A DNA stretch of 64,000 nt. It comes from Guillardia theta CCMP2712 (lineage: Eukaryota > Cryptophyceae > Pyrenomonadales > Geminigeraceae). The position numbers and the translations under genes are program-made. Position 1 is the first letter of the stretch, and every line of letters begins with the position of its first letter. The stretch spans positions 92,077-156,076 of the forward strand of contig NW_005434643.1 of NCBI RefSeq assembly GCF_000315625.1, read 5' to 3'. Below the pieces are notes generated by a model, which searched no databases, was not told the DNA's origin, and worked only from the letters and a program-made list of their open reading frames with translations. This document shows, one piece after another, positions 1 through 11,829 of the stretch.

Positions 1-8
1 CCCCAGCC

Positions 9-1784
9 ATGGCGGCCTGCAGGAGGAAACATGTTCTGCTCGCTGCCGCGCTCTCCAGCCTCGTCATGCTCACTGCAGGCTTCATCCCTCCGTCATGCCT
101 GCCGACAAAGTCGCTGAGAGCGTCTGCTCGCATGCTCGTGCCGCGGAAGCGCCGAGGGCGCGGGCAGGTCATGATGGCTAGAGGGGGGCTGGGTGGCTTC
201 TTCCGAGAAGTTTCCCTCCCTCCCTCCCTCCCTCCCTCCCTCTTGCTATTTCTTTCCTCTCCCTCCTTCCCAACTTTCCTTCCATCATTATTCTTTCCCT
301 ACCTTTCATCGATCCCCTTCCCCCCGGTTATCCTCCTCCTCCTCCTCCTCCTCCTCCTGCCTCTTGACTTGGCTTTCAGCTTGCTTTGTCGGGTTGACTC
401 GTGGAAGCTGAAAACTCTTGAAACGCACCCTGCGATCGTTGAGAGGTCTGCGGCAAGGCGGGCCAACCCTCCAGGGCTAACCTCCTCTCCTTCAAGGTGT
501 TTCTCCGACCCGCTGGCCTCCCTCAAGAACAGGGAGCGGCTTGAGAGGATCATGAAGTGGCACCAGAACTACGATCAAGGTGAAGCGACGATGGTGAGAA
601 GGAGAAGAGAGGGAGCGCTGATCCTCGGAGCAGCTGCATCCTCCTCCACCTGCACAGCAAGGCAGGAGGAGGAGCAGAACAAGAGCAAGGACCACCCGGG
701 CAAGTGTGGTGGGTTGTCGGAATGGCTCGGCGAGCATTCGCAGGGGGCAGAGACAGAGACGTCTGAAGGTAAGAGGAGGCAGCAAGTGAGGAGGAGGGAG
801 GGAGGGAGGGAGGAAGGAAGGGGAAGGGGAGGAAGCAGGGAGCAGGGAGGGAGAATGGGGCATTTAACTTGCTGTAAAGATGCTGTCGTCAGCAACGCTA
901 TGAAGAAGGTTGGGTGTGACAAGCGGTGCGGTTAAACTTCGCGTGTTTGACAACCTGCCCTGACCTGAGGTGTTAGCGTCTGGAGTACCCTGCAGAGGCT
1001 GGAGATGTTCCAGGGGGCAGACGCGCGATGCCTGGCGGAGCTGGTGACGAGGCTGGTGGAGGTGAAGGTGAGAAGAGCCCAAAGTCAAGGGGTGATGAAG
1101 TTGCAAGCGCTGAGTTTCCTGCCGTCAGCTGGCGCGGGGGGACAAGTTGGATGCGGCCGAGCTGCGAAGTCTCTACCTCTTCTCTTCCGGTCATTGCAAA
1201 GTTGAGTCGACACAAGGAAAGTTCTGCTCCCTACTACTTCCCTGTGTTCCCCTCTCCCCTCCCTCCCTCCCTCCCCTCCTGCTCCTGCTCTTTCTGCTCC
1301 TCCTCCTACCCACTCGGCTCTGAGACGATACTTGCAGGCGACGTCGTTGAGTGGAAGGAGGATGAAGGGATTGTCGGGGAGGTGGCAGGATTCTCAGCGC
1401 CGGTTCGGAAGGTTGTTTGCCTTGGTGAATGTAAATTTTTCGAGCTGACGGAGAATGTCATCGGTAAGAGGACAGAAAATTCTTTTGATTTTCTGACGGA
1501 ACTCTCTCCCTCCCTCCATCGATCACTACTACCGCCGTTCCTCCTCCCCTCGTTCTCCTGCTCTCCTTCTCTCTCCCCTGTCCTCCTCCCATGACATGTT
1601 CTCCTATCTCTTACAGGGACCGTGTTCAACATGTATCCTCACGTCTACAAGGATCTTGCATCAGACGTGAAGGAGAAGCTTCAGCTGCGAGTCGAAGGCA
1701 AGTCAACAAGCGCGTCGACAAAGAGGAAGCTGAAGGTAACTGCCGTCCCTTAATCCATGTCAACTCCCTCCTCCTGCTCCTTCT

Positions 1785-1825
<41 letters not shown>

Positions 1826-3086
1826 ATCTCTTCTCACCCTTCTCCTACAGCTAAGATTCAGGGCCTCCACGGGCGTAGACGATCGCTCGACCCCCGAGGC
1901 CTGGAGTGTGACGAGCCGAACGGTCCACCGGCTGGCCCTGCATGACCTGATCCTCTCTCAGAAGATCGACATGTCCACTGAGCACCGGGACCTTGTCTTC
2001 ACCATCGACTACGACGGCCAGCAGCTCCTCACCTCCTCCCAGCCTCCGCAAAGTCAGACGCACAGCAACGTCTCCTCCATGTTCCACGGCCGCGTCATCC
2101 GCTGGGCCGGCTGCACCGAGATCCCCATGGAGATTGACAACGGCGACCACGTGGTGCGGCTGACCATCTACAAGCACCGCTCCTTCCGCCGCGATCACTT
2201 CATGGGCTCTGCCGAGGTGTCGCTGCGGGGGATCGTGAAGGAGAGCAGCCCCGTCCACACCAGTCGCCTCCTCACCCTCCCCCTCCTCGACAAGCCGTCA
2301 AGGCAGGGAGGAGGAAACGTCAACGACTGGGGCACCATCTCCTTCACCCTCACCACAGACCTCGTGCGCAAATACCCGTACAGGCTGAGGGTCCCGAGCG
2401 TCGAGTTGTCTCAGGATCGGTCTGTCGTGGTGGATCACACGGGAAAGGAGACGATGGAGCTGCGATGGCGGACGTTCCCGATGGAGATGGGCATGAAGGA
2501 CTCCGACAGCTTCACGTGGGTTGAGAGCCACGTCGACTTGATGGATGCGGAGGGAACTTGCCACGGGCAGGTGGTGACGTGGCTGACCTCAAACTCGCAC
2601 GTCAAGGCAAGGATGATCACGAGGGAAGGCGATCACTGGGGGACTTTCTTCCTCTTCGCCTGCCAGGTCAACGAGCTTGCCAAGGGCTCCCTCCTCCAGC
2701 AGCTGCGCTGGAAGATCGTCACCAGTTTCGACTCGCTGCAGATCGGGCTCAGTAGCACGGGCAAGAACGCAACGAGCCTCTTCGTCAACCTAGTCAGGGT
2801 CGGGCCGGGCCAGGACAAGCCTGGAGCTGCTCACTCCATCGGGCGGGTCAAGTTGGACTGTGATGTGGAGAAGGAGCACACATCGATAGAAGTGGAGCAG
2901 GGGGAGGACATGGTCAAGGTGGTTCAGTGCGCTGTGGCAATCCGAGAAGCTCGCAGGCTGGTTCCCAAGTTTCATAAAAGGCTGGTCGGGGACCCGGCAC
3001 TGACCCTGGGCAAGTTCGAGGAGAACTACCTGACAGCGCAAGGCGATGACGGCGGGCCCCGGAGGAGAAGGTTCTACACGCGCTGA
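9..3086 (+). CDS. Spliced gene: targeting leader, cNMP-binding-like region, C2-like domain
   Basis: Eight exons can be chained: 9-~209, ~380/408-579, 658-768, 970-1067, 1147-1189, 1338-1463, 1617-1735 and 1851-3086; frames agree across all junctions except the first, whose donor/acceptor I could not fix. Residues 1-24 form a signal peptide ending LTAG, followed at once by FIPPS and a basic stretch, as in cryptophyte plastid leaders. Exons 4-7 read like an ion-channel-type cyclic-nucleotide-binding fold: EMFQGADARCLAELVTRL, then YLFSSGDVVEW, GEVAGF, CKFFELTENVIG and MYPHVYKDL; the usual cNMP-contacting Arg is not obvious, so binding is doubtful. The last exon (412 codons) opens with a C2-like stretch (HGRVIRWAGC, HVVRLTIYKHRSFRRDHF) and ends in a basic tail. 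No membrane segments are seen after the leader. Function is unknown; a plastid regulatory or scaffold role is inference only. Confidence 0.7.
210..372. repeat. CCCT and CTC simple repeats in intron 1
   Basis: A run of ccct units (from 211) and later ctc units (about 330-358) fills the first intron of the leftmost gene. Many introns in the window carry such pyrimidine microsatellites, which may double as extended polypyrimidine tracts. Confidence 0.8.
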
Positions 3087-3094
3087 ACCAACCC

Positions 3095-6000
3095 TCATCC
3101 TCTCGTGAGAGTAACCTGAAAGATTTCCTTCCCCCTCGCCAGCTGCAGAGTAACGGAGCTGCCAGCATGGCCGGTGAGCCTGGAGCGGATGAAAGCAATA
3201 TCCTCGTTTACGACCTGCGGGCATCCAGTCAGTTGTCACACTAGCCCTTATAAACGATTTCTACCCACCTGTATCCCATTGATGGCCACTAGCTCGTCCC
3301 CCACCTGTATCTTCCCACTCTTATGTGAAGGCCCGTTGGGGAGCAGCTCGGCGATGCAGTGAGGCGGAGTGTCCCGAATCCTCATCCCCACACCGAACAG
3401 CTGCGGTGGCTTCTTGGGTACAATCTCGTTCTTCTCCGCATCCTCTTGCTTCGAGCGACTCGCCTTGCACTTGGGGCACAAGTCCCGCTCTGCCAAGGCA
3501 AGCGCAAGCTCCTGCTTCAACCGGGCCAGCTCGTTCTGTAGATTTGCTGAGGAAGCCAGACAATCTTTCAGTTCCCCTTCTTTCTGCCCGACGAGATTCA
3601 GTGCTGTTTGCAGATCGGCTTGCAGCTTCTCGACTTTGTCTCTTTCCTGCTGCAAGACTTGCAAATCAATCATGCCCTTCATCTTCATCAGCAGGTCTTG
3701 AATCTGATCATCCTTCTTCTGCATCTCCTTCTGCATATCTGACTTCGAGTCATCGCTGGAGGATCTTTGATGAACACACTTCGAGGTCGCAATGCAAGCT
3801 TGACTGACAACGGACAAAACCGCTTCGATGGATTGAGACAACACATCTAGACCAATCGACATGTCAACAATCGACTGATACATAACTGCATGTCCGGCAA
3901 CTGTACAGACAGAGTTCTGCAGGGAACTGCGTTTGCCAATTTCATCCTGCAGTGTCAAAATTTCCTCATTCAGCAGACCAACGTCAAGATCAAACTGCAA
4001 CCGTGCTTTCTCAAGCTCGCCCTCGAGCCTTCGTGCCTCCTCCTTCGCTCCCTCCAGCGCCCTCGACACCTCCCCCTCCCGCCGACTGAGCTCCCCGACC
4101 TCCTGTCTCAAGGACTTCCTCTCCTTCTCGAGCTCTGCAACCCGCCCCTCCAGCTCCTGTCGCTGATCCTCTCCGGCTCGGGTTCGCTCCTCCAGCCCCC
4201 GCCTCTCCCTCTCGCTGGCCTCTAGCCGCTCCTCCAGCCCTCGCTTCTGTGCCTTGAGTGCCTCGCATGCCTGTGCCAGCTCCTCAAGATCGTTGCGTGC
4301 CTTGTTGAGCATCGCCTCCTTGGCCGCTGCTTCAGCCTCTAGGCCTTCCATCTTCGCCCTGGCTTCCCTCGTCGCTTCATCCTCTAAGCTCGTCAAGTTC
4401 CTCTCAAGCTGCCCGAGCCGCTCCATGCTCTCTGCCAAGAAGCCCTTCGAGGCTCTCTGGATCCCCTTCATGTGCCCGAGTACAGATTCCAGCTTCTCCT
4501 CGGCCTCGGCCTCCTGCTTCCTCGCCCTTTCCACCGATATCGCGTGCCTCTCTCGTACCTCCTGCAAGTCCGCCCTCGCCTTCTCCAGCTCCCGCGTCAG
4601 ATCTTCCCGTACTGCCTCCCATGACTCCCCGTCCTTCCGACGCTCGGCCGTCTCTGCCTCCAGTGCCCTCCTTAGCCTGCTCAGCTCGTCCCATAGCCTC
4701 TCCCCCTCCCCACACGCCTCTGCTGTCTTCTCCAGCAGGCTCCCGACGTCCTCCTCGCCGCCGCCTCTGACCAGGCTGACCTCATACCCTTCCCCTCCCC
4801 CGCCTCGGCGGAGCTTCAGACGTACCAGGCTCCCTACAGACCCCGTGATCATCCGGTCACAGTCTTCGACCGATTTCATCATCACACGACCATCGTTCAC
4901 TTCAACCAGCACGTCCCCGGCCCGTATCTTCCCCGCCGCTGCCGCTGCGCTCCCCTCTGCCACCTGGCTTACTACCGGCCCTGACCCGGACTCTCCCCGT
5001 CCAAGCTCTATCCCTACCCCGCTGCTGGCCGCCCCCCGTGCCTGCTTGCAGATCGACGCGTGCATCTGCTTCCCAGCTGCAACGGCTGCCTCGGTCAGCC
5101 TTCTTGCCTCCTCCCGCTGCCTGGCGCTCGTCGCCTGCTCCTCCTCGAGCCTCTGCGCTGCTGTCTCGAGGCGTTTCTGCAGCTCAGCCTCCCTGTTCTT
5201 GGCGTGCTCGAGCTCCTTCATCAACGCCCGCTCAGTCTCCATCAGCTCCTCGCCTCGCTTCGCCTTCTCTCCAAACTCCTTCTGCAGTCGCTCCAGCTCC
5301 TCTGTAAGCCGTGCCTGTTCCCTCCCTGCTTGCCTTCGTGCCTTCTCAAGCTCGCCCTCGAGCCTTCGTGCCTCCTCCTTCGCTCCCTCCAGCGCCCTCG
5401 ACACCTCCCCCTCCCGCCGACTGAGCTCCCCGACCTCCTGTCTCAAGGACTTCCTCTCCTTCTCGAGCTCTGCAACCCGCCCCTCCAGCTCCTGTCGCTG
5501 ATCCTCTCCGGCTCGGGTTCGCTCCTCCAGCCCCCGCCTCTCCCTCTCGCTGGCCTCTAGCCGCTCCTCCAGCCCTCGCTTCTGTGCCTTGAGTGCCTCG
5601 CATGCCTGTGCCAGCTCCTCAAGATCGTTGCGTGCCTTGTTGAGCATCGCCTCCTTGGCCGCTGCTTCAGCCTCTAGGCCTTCCATCTTCGCCCTGGCTT
5701 CCCTCGTCGCTTCATCCTCTAAGCTCGTCAAGTTCCTCTCAAGCTGCCCGAGCCGCTCCATGCTCTCTGCCAAGAAGCCCTTCGAGGCTCTCTGGATCCC
5801 CTTCATGTGCCCGAGTACAGATTCCAGCTTCTCCTCGGCCTCGGCCTCCTGCTTCCTCGCCCTTTCCACCGATATCGCGTGCCTCTCTCGTACCTCCTGC
5901 AAGTCCGCCCTCGCCTTCTCCAGCTCCCGCGTCAGATCTTCCCGTACTGCCTCCCATGACTCCCCGTCCTTCCGACGCTCGGCCGTCTCTGCCTCCAGTG

Positions 6001-9000
6001 CCCTCCTTAGCCTGCTCAGCTCGTCCCATAGCCTCTCCCCCTCCCCACACGCCTCTGCTGTCTTCTCCAGCAGGCTCCCGACGTCCTCCTCGCCGCCGCC
6101 TCTGACCAGGCTGACCTCATACCCTTCCCCTCCCCCGCCTCGGCGGAGCTTCAGACGTACCAGGCTCCCTACCGGTCCAACAAGCATGTCTCCATGCCCC
6201 TCCTGGCCTTTCGCGTTTCTCCCGTCTACCTCCACAAGCACGTCCCCGGCCCGTATCTTCCCCGCCGCTGCCGCTGCGCTCCCCTCTGCCACCTGGCTTA
6301 CTACCGGCCCTGACCCGGACTCTCCCCGTCCAAGCTCTATCCCTACCCCGCTGCTGGCCGCCCCCCGTGCCTGCTTGCAGATCGACGCGTGCATCTGCTT
6401 CCCAGCTGCAACGGCTGCCTCGGTCAGCCTTCTTGCCTCCTCCCGCTGCCTGGCGCCCGTCGCCTGCTCCTCCTCGAGCCTCTGCGCTGCTGTCTCGAGG
6501 CGTTTCTGCAGCTCAGCCTCCCTGTTCTTGGCGTGCTCGAGCTCCTTCATCAACGCCCGCTCAGTCTCCATCAGCTCCTCGCCTCGCTTCGCCTTCTCTC
6601 CAAACTCCTTCTGCAGTCGCTCCAGCTCCTCTGTAAGCCGTGCCTGTTCCCTCCCTGCTTGCCTTCGTGCCTTCTCAAGCTCGCCCTCGAGCCTTCGTGC
6701 CTCCTCCTTCGCTCCCTCCAGCGCCCTCGACACCTCCCCCTCCCGCCGACTGAGCTCCCCGACCTCCTGTCTCAAGGACTTCCTCTCCTTCTCGAGCTCT
6801 GCAACCCGCCCCTCCAGCTCCTGTCGCTGATCCTCTCCGGCTCGGGTTCGCTCCTCCAGCCCCCGCCTCTCCCTCTCGCTGGCCTCTAGCCGCTCCTCCA
6901 GCCCTCGCTTCTGTGCCTTCAAGGCATCCAGAGCTTGTCTGCATAGTTCTAGGGATATTGCTGTTCCGTTGAAGTCTTCTCTTAACGTTTGATACTTTTG
7001 ATTCAAATGTTCGATTTCGATGTTTACACAGGTCTGCGTTTCCATCAGGGTATGGTGCATTTCATTTACCTTGTCCTTGAACGTATCAGTGAAACTGACT
7101 CTCATCTCCCGAGCTTGCACAAAGAGATTCAAATATGCTTTTTCTTTGCGAGCGAATTCCATCTCCTGCTTCCTCGCCCTTTCCACCGATATCGCGTGCC
7201 TCTCTCGTACCTCCTGCAAGTCCGCCCTCGCCTTCTCCAGCTCCCGCGTCAGATCTTCCCGTACTGCCTCCCATGACTCCCCGTCCTTCCGACGCTCGGC
7301 CGTCTCTGCCTCCAGTGCCCTCCTTAGCCTGCTCAGCTCGTCCCATAGCCTCTCCCCCTCCCCACACGCCTCTGCAGTCTTCTCCAGCAGGCTCCCGACG
7401 TCCTCCTCGCCGCCGCCTCTGACCAGGCTGACCTCATACCCTTCCCCTCCCCCGCCTCGGCGGAGCTTCAGACGTACCAGGCTCCCTACCGGTCCAACAA
7501 GCATGTCTCCATGCCCCTCCTGGCCTTTCGCGTTTCTCCCGTCTACCTCCACAAGCACGTCCCCGGCCCGTATCTTCCCCGCCGCTGCCGCTGCGCTCCC
7601 CTCTGCCACCTGGCTTACTACCGGCCCTGACCCGGACTCTCCCCGTCCAAGCTCTATCCCTACCCCGCTGCTGGCCGCCCCCCGTGCCTGCTTGCAGATC
7701 GACGCGTGCATCTGCTTCCCAGCTGCAACGGCTGCCTCGGTCAGCCTTCTTGCCTCCTCCCGCTGCCTGGCGCTCGTCGCCTGCTCCTCCTCGAGCCTCT
7801 GCGCTGCTGTCTCGAGGCGTTTCTGCAGCTCAGCCTCCCTGTTCTTGGCTTGATCAAGTTCAGATTTCAAAGTTTGGAAGGCTTGTTCCGTTTGAAATAC
7901 TTTTTTGTGAAGATTCAGAAGTTCTTGCTTTGCTTCCTGGAGAGCTTGATGAATTAATTGCTTCTGTTGTTGTTCAATTTTGAGCTGATCTATTTCCATG
8001 TTTAATTGTTTTATAGTTTCAGAGTTTTGTTTCAGCCTTTGATCTTGTTGTTTCGCTCGTTCAAATAATTGAGATCTATCTTTTATCGTCTGCATGATTG
8101 AAGATCTCAACAAATCGAGCTGTTCCCTTACCATATGATCGCTTTCTTCACATGCATTGATTTTCTCTCGGATTTCAAATGCGCTGAACAAGGCCTCTTT
8201 AGATAACCTCTGTTCTTCATCCATTCTTCTTCGAACAAAATCCAAATCGGTGACCATCACAATCAAGTCATACTCACAATGCTTCAAGACATCATTCAAA
8301 TCTGGACCATAGGTGTCAGTCGAACACAGTAACTCCATATCAACAATGCAAACCAAGGAATTTCGACAATCTTATGTTCATCCCCTGAACGGCATCATTC
8401 AGTTTGTCATTGTCTCGTTGCTTCACGGCAAGTTCATTCTGAGCAGATTCAAGCTGCCTCTTTAGATCTGAAACAGTCTCTTCGGCCTGCTTTAGTCGAT
8501 CAGATAAAGACACGTTGCTGTGTAAGACTTCTGAGAAGTCTTGTACAAAATTGGGAAAATCGCCCTCTACCTTGGTCAGCAAGTGATGATGTTGCTCAAG
8601 TTCAATTTTCAAACACTCGAAACTCATCATCAGGTCTTTGTGTTGATCTTCGACAGCGGTGAGGCGATCAACCTCCCTTTGTAGCTCATTTGCTTTTTGC
8701 TTGTTTTCTTTCTGTTGCTTTTTGGTGTTTTGAAGTTCCAATTTCAACATTCTCGAATTCTGCTGGTATTCTTGTTGCAGAGCTTCCATGCTAAGCTTGA
8801 GCTAGACCAGAACAGAATTCAGAAAAGAAATACAATTCAAGTCTTCAGAGTAACCTCCTCAGCAGATTTCAGAGGACCCACATAATACCGAAGATCTTCT
8901 ATTTGTTTGTTAAGTTCTTGTACAGCAGACATAGATTGTTCCTTAAACGTACAATTCACACAGAATCAAGCATTGACGAAGATCCTTACCTGCAGCAAAG

Positions 9001-9673
9001 CAACATTGCTCGCGATAGTATCATCATGCTCCTGATCAGCCAAGACCATCTTCGTCCATAGATCTATTGATTTGTTGATTGTATCAGAGAGCAATTTGTC
9101 ATCCCTTTGGCGGGCACGATTCTTGCAAGTTGTAAACAGTTCAAACAGAGCATGTCGATCAGCAATCACTCTGGTTGCAACGCGTGATAGTTTCACAGTC
9201 GATATCATGCCACCAGGCTTTTGAACTTCGATAAATACCTCGCTTCCCGGCTGATCTGACCCGACAAGTTCCGATGCTACGTTGTCAGAGTTCACGGCCT
9301 TGTCGTCTACTTTAACTATTTTATCCCCTCTGCTCAACTTCTGGGAATTGTATGCAGGTCCACCGACTACTAAGTTTTCAATGATGCAGCCAGTCAACAT
9401 AATCCCTACAGTCGACCTTGTCTTGAAATTGGATGAAAACATCTCCGTCTCTGTATCAAGAACTGATCTGCCAAGAATGCTACTTAGCCTAGAGCATTGG
9501 TCCTGGATAGTAGCCAGGGAGTTCTCGAATTCTTCGGAGCAAGCAACAGCCTTCATTGCAGGATTAGTGGGATTCTCTGTCGCAGGTGACTTGAACTCTT
9601 CTCGGGCAGTCTTGGTGTCAGAGTCTTGCTCGGTCGGATTTAGCCGATAGGCATCACTACCGAACCCTGACAT
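3095..9673 (-). CDS. Giant multi-PDZ coiled-coil scaffold protein
   Basis: Five exons with consistent phases: 9673-8990, 8941-8855, 8801-8354, 8301-3269 and 3214-3095 (about 2,123 residues). I start at ATG 9673 (MSGFGSDAYR) because a tttttgcag acceptor lies just upstream; an in-frame ATG at 9757 would add 28 residues. Domains in order: N-terminal PDZ (GGPAYNSQKLSRGDKIVKV), coiled coils, three internal PDZ domains (each AAAGKIRAGDVLVEV) separated by long Glu/Arg/Leu-rich coiled coils, and a C-terminal PDZ (SGKIQVGDELVAINGIQ) that is completed only by the last exon (HAGSSVTLQLARGKEIFQ). No enzyme motif is present. Role is presumably cytoskeletal or membrane scaffolding through PDZ ligands. The repeated central part is far more GC-rich than the unique flanks, suggesting recent amplification. 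The stop lies 8 bp from the stop of the convergent gene. Confidence 0.85.
4011..7850 (-). repeat. Three tandem ~1.33-kb coding repeats inside the PDZ gene
   Basis: Unit A 4011-5345 (1,335 bp) and unit B 5346-6674 (1,329 bp) are almost identical base for base; unit C 6675-7850 is identical over 6675-6919 and again over about 7164-7850, but 6920-7163 is replaced by unrelated, AT-richer coding sequence. A and B differ mainly in one PDZ loop (NDGRVMMKSVEDCDRMITG in A, DGRNAKGQEGHGDMLVG in B and C). Each unit encodes coiled coil plus one PDZ. Confidence 0.92.
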
Positions 9674-9759
9674 CTTTCCACTGAAGGAGACAGCCCCGTC
9701 AGCAGGTCTGCAAAAATGATCGGTGAAAATAAGAACAAGGACGAAAGTAGAGCCCAACA

Positions 9760-10740
9760 GCTGCTACGTGATATGCCCTCGGACAAACCCCATCACATCA
9801 TACTACCCTCGTCGACTCCACCTGTCCACTGCTTTTCTCCCCTCTCCAGGTCTCCACGTCTCTTGTCTTCACTCTGCCCCCGTCCGCTCATCTGCACGTT
9901 TTCTCTCTACATAACTCAGCTCTCTATTCTTCTCACTCTCTCAACTTGGTCCTCCTCTCCTTGGATTTGCTGTGCCTCGTCTTCAGTGTCCGCATGCAGG
10001 CCCTTTCAATCACCGCTAGTTCCTATACTTCTGAGATAGAACAACCTCTGCTCCATTCTCCCTAGACATGATCTCCTCTGCTCCTAGTCTTTCCTTCCTC
10101 CCGTCCTCCGCCTCCGTATCCATCCACACTCCTCCTCTCCTCATTCATTGGAACGGATTCTGCCATTGGCATACATACACCCCTTCTTCTGTCGTATATC
10201 GCTTGTACCCCTACCCCTTCATTTCGGGAGAGCGCTCGTACCCCCTACCCCTATTTTGTCACACATATACCCCTACCAGTAAGACTTTGTTGGACAGCAT
10301 GACCCTACCCTCTGTTGGACGTGAGTCCGCTCATCGAGTTGCGGGCCGACTTGAAAAAAAGAAATAAAAAAATTCTTTTACACAGGGCAGAAAACATACA
10401 TCGGGGCTTCGGAAGACGGAAGAGGAACAGCACGGGTGAAGGCGGAAGAAGAACAGCTGACGGCGAGGAGGAGCGACGATGAATTGATCATACTGCAATG
10501 AACTCAGATTCGAAGTGATAGGCTCATCGTGGTACCCTCCTTTAACATCAGCAGCGATGATTTTTTTCATCCCCGTGACAGACTGAAAACCAATAAAACC
10601 TCAAAATCCAAACTTGCACTGCGCCCGGATATTGTCTCTAAACACTGAAATACTATCTAGCTCATGGTACGTCTACATGTTATGAGCTGAATTTCCTTCT
10701 CAGACTCCTCCTCCTCCCAGGTATCGCTCACATCTACATC
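9760..10740. other. Intergenic, no supported gene
   Basis: No reading frame here shows family resemblance or spliceable continuity. The stretch 10170-10310 has repeated taccccct-type tracts; 10340-10600 is mixed AT/GA-rich. It probably holds the upstream region of the PDZ gene. Confidence 0.5.
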
Positions 10741-11003
10741 CCTATTCATGGTTTGCATCGCCTCAACATGGCCAACTTGCTGCTCACACCGCGATGGCAT
10801 ATCATTCATCTCATCCAGCCATACCAGAGATTACTCCAAGGTGGTGAAGATCTGTATGCATGGCACTCTCTCTGCCTTCACCGCCAGAAACAACCATGGC
10901 GTGGCGTCGTGGCCTCAGGCAACACAAAAGCTGTTTCGTGAGATGCTCGTGCTCATTCTCCTGCAGGAAACTGCTTCTGCCAAGCTCAACAGGCTTCATA
11001 CAG

Positions 11004-11101
11004 CCTTGCTGCAAGAATGACAAGGAAAGGTTGATGGAGATGAACACGAGTCCCTTGCTGCAAGAATGACAAGGAAAGGTTGATGGAGATGAACACGAGT
11101 C
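11004..11101. repeat. Perfect 49-bp tandem duplication
   Basis: 11004-11052 and 11053-11101 are identical (start ccttgctgcaagaatgac, end gaacacgagtc). The second copy provides the ATG region of the following SET-like frame, so the duplication sits at the possible 5' end of a gene. Confidence 0.95.
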
Positions 11102-11823
11102 GACACTCATCACCAGACTCTGATTCCCTCCTGCGAGCCAACAGCGACAGCCTTGAGCTCTTCACGTCGGTAGGGGGGAGTAAGCAAGTGAGAGGGCTTC
11201 GAACGAGAGAAGCTAGACGAGGAGGAGACATCGTTGCTCTTGTTCCCCTCTCAGACACTCTCAGAGTCGGGTTCCAGCTCCATGAGAGCTATCCTTGGTA
11301 CGCTGAGATGGCTGCCAAGGTCATGAGAGCAGCAGGGAGATAGATAGGGCTGGGGGTCCGCATGCCAGTCGGCTGTTCGCAACATCTAATGACATTCCTG
11401 GGGAGAAGAGCGCTCTCCTTCGAAGTTACATCGCAGAGCTGTTGGCGAGCGTCGTCATCGACCCGTCTCTGCCGGATAAGCTTGCCGACACGGCTCAGCA
11501 TGGCGCTTCCTTCCAACAAAGTCTTGGTCTAGTAGCGGGAGACAAGGCAGTCTGCAAACTGAGGGGACACGCTGCCATGATCAACGACCTGGCCCGGAGG
11601 ATCGTTCGAAGGGAGGGGTTCAGCAAGAATGCTCCTCACGTGATGGATGTGCTTGAATTGCCTTGGTCGCGCGTTCATCGGGCCTCATGGAGCCGTTTGC
11701 CTCATCGCTGTCCTCGACTACGCCAACCACCCTCCACGCCCTGACATGACGAACATGCGAGTTGAATTTCTTGATCGCAAGTCTTTCAGGACGCTGCAAG
11801 GTGAAGGAAGTATGCGAGCGCAC
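11080..11823 (+). CDS. SET-domain methyltransferase-like gene, partial or damaged
   Basis: Two exons can be joined in phase: ~11080-11319 and 11406 onward (intron 11320-11405 with a ctaat branch-like site). The first gives GLRTREARRGGDIVALVPL, resembling the start of SET domains of the Rubisco-LSMT/SETD6 group; the second gives a helical linker and then AFIGPHGAVCLIAVLDYANH, where the NH pair matches the SET active-site NH. Between DVLELPWSR and AFIG the frame shifts by one base near 11672 without a plausible intron, and I find no C-terminal SET core or LSMT substrate-binding part downstream. It may be a pseudogene, a sequencing error, or an incomplete model. The true start is unclear because of the 49-bp duplication. 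Confidence 0.4.
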
Positions 11824-11829
11824 GGTTGA

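Noticed and set aside
4254-5501. 415-codon plus-strand frame (and its twin at 5589-6830)
   Set aside because: Exact antisense of the PDZ/coiled-coil gene, Ser/Arg/Pro-rich, explained by composition; the minus strand has domains and splice continuity.
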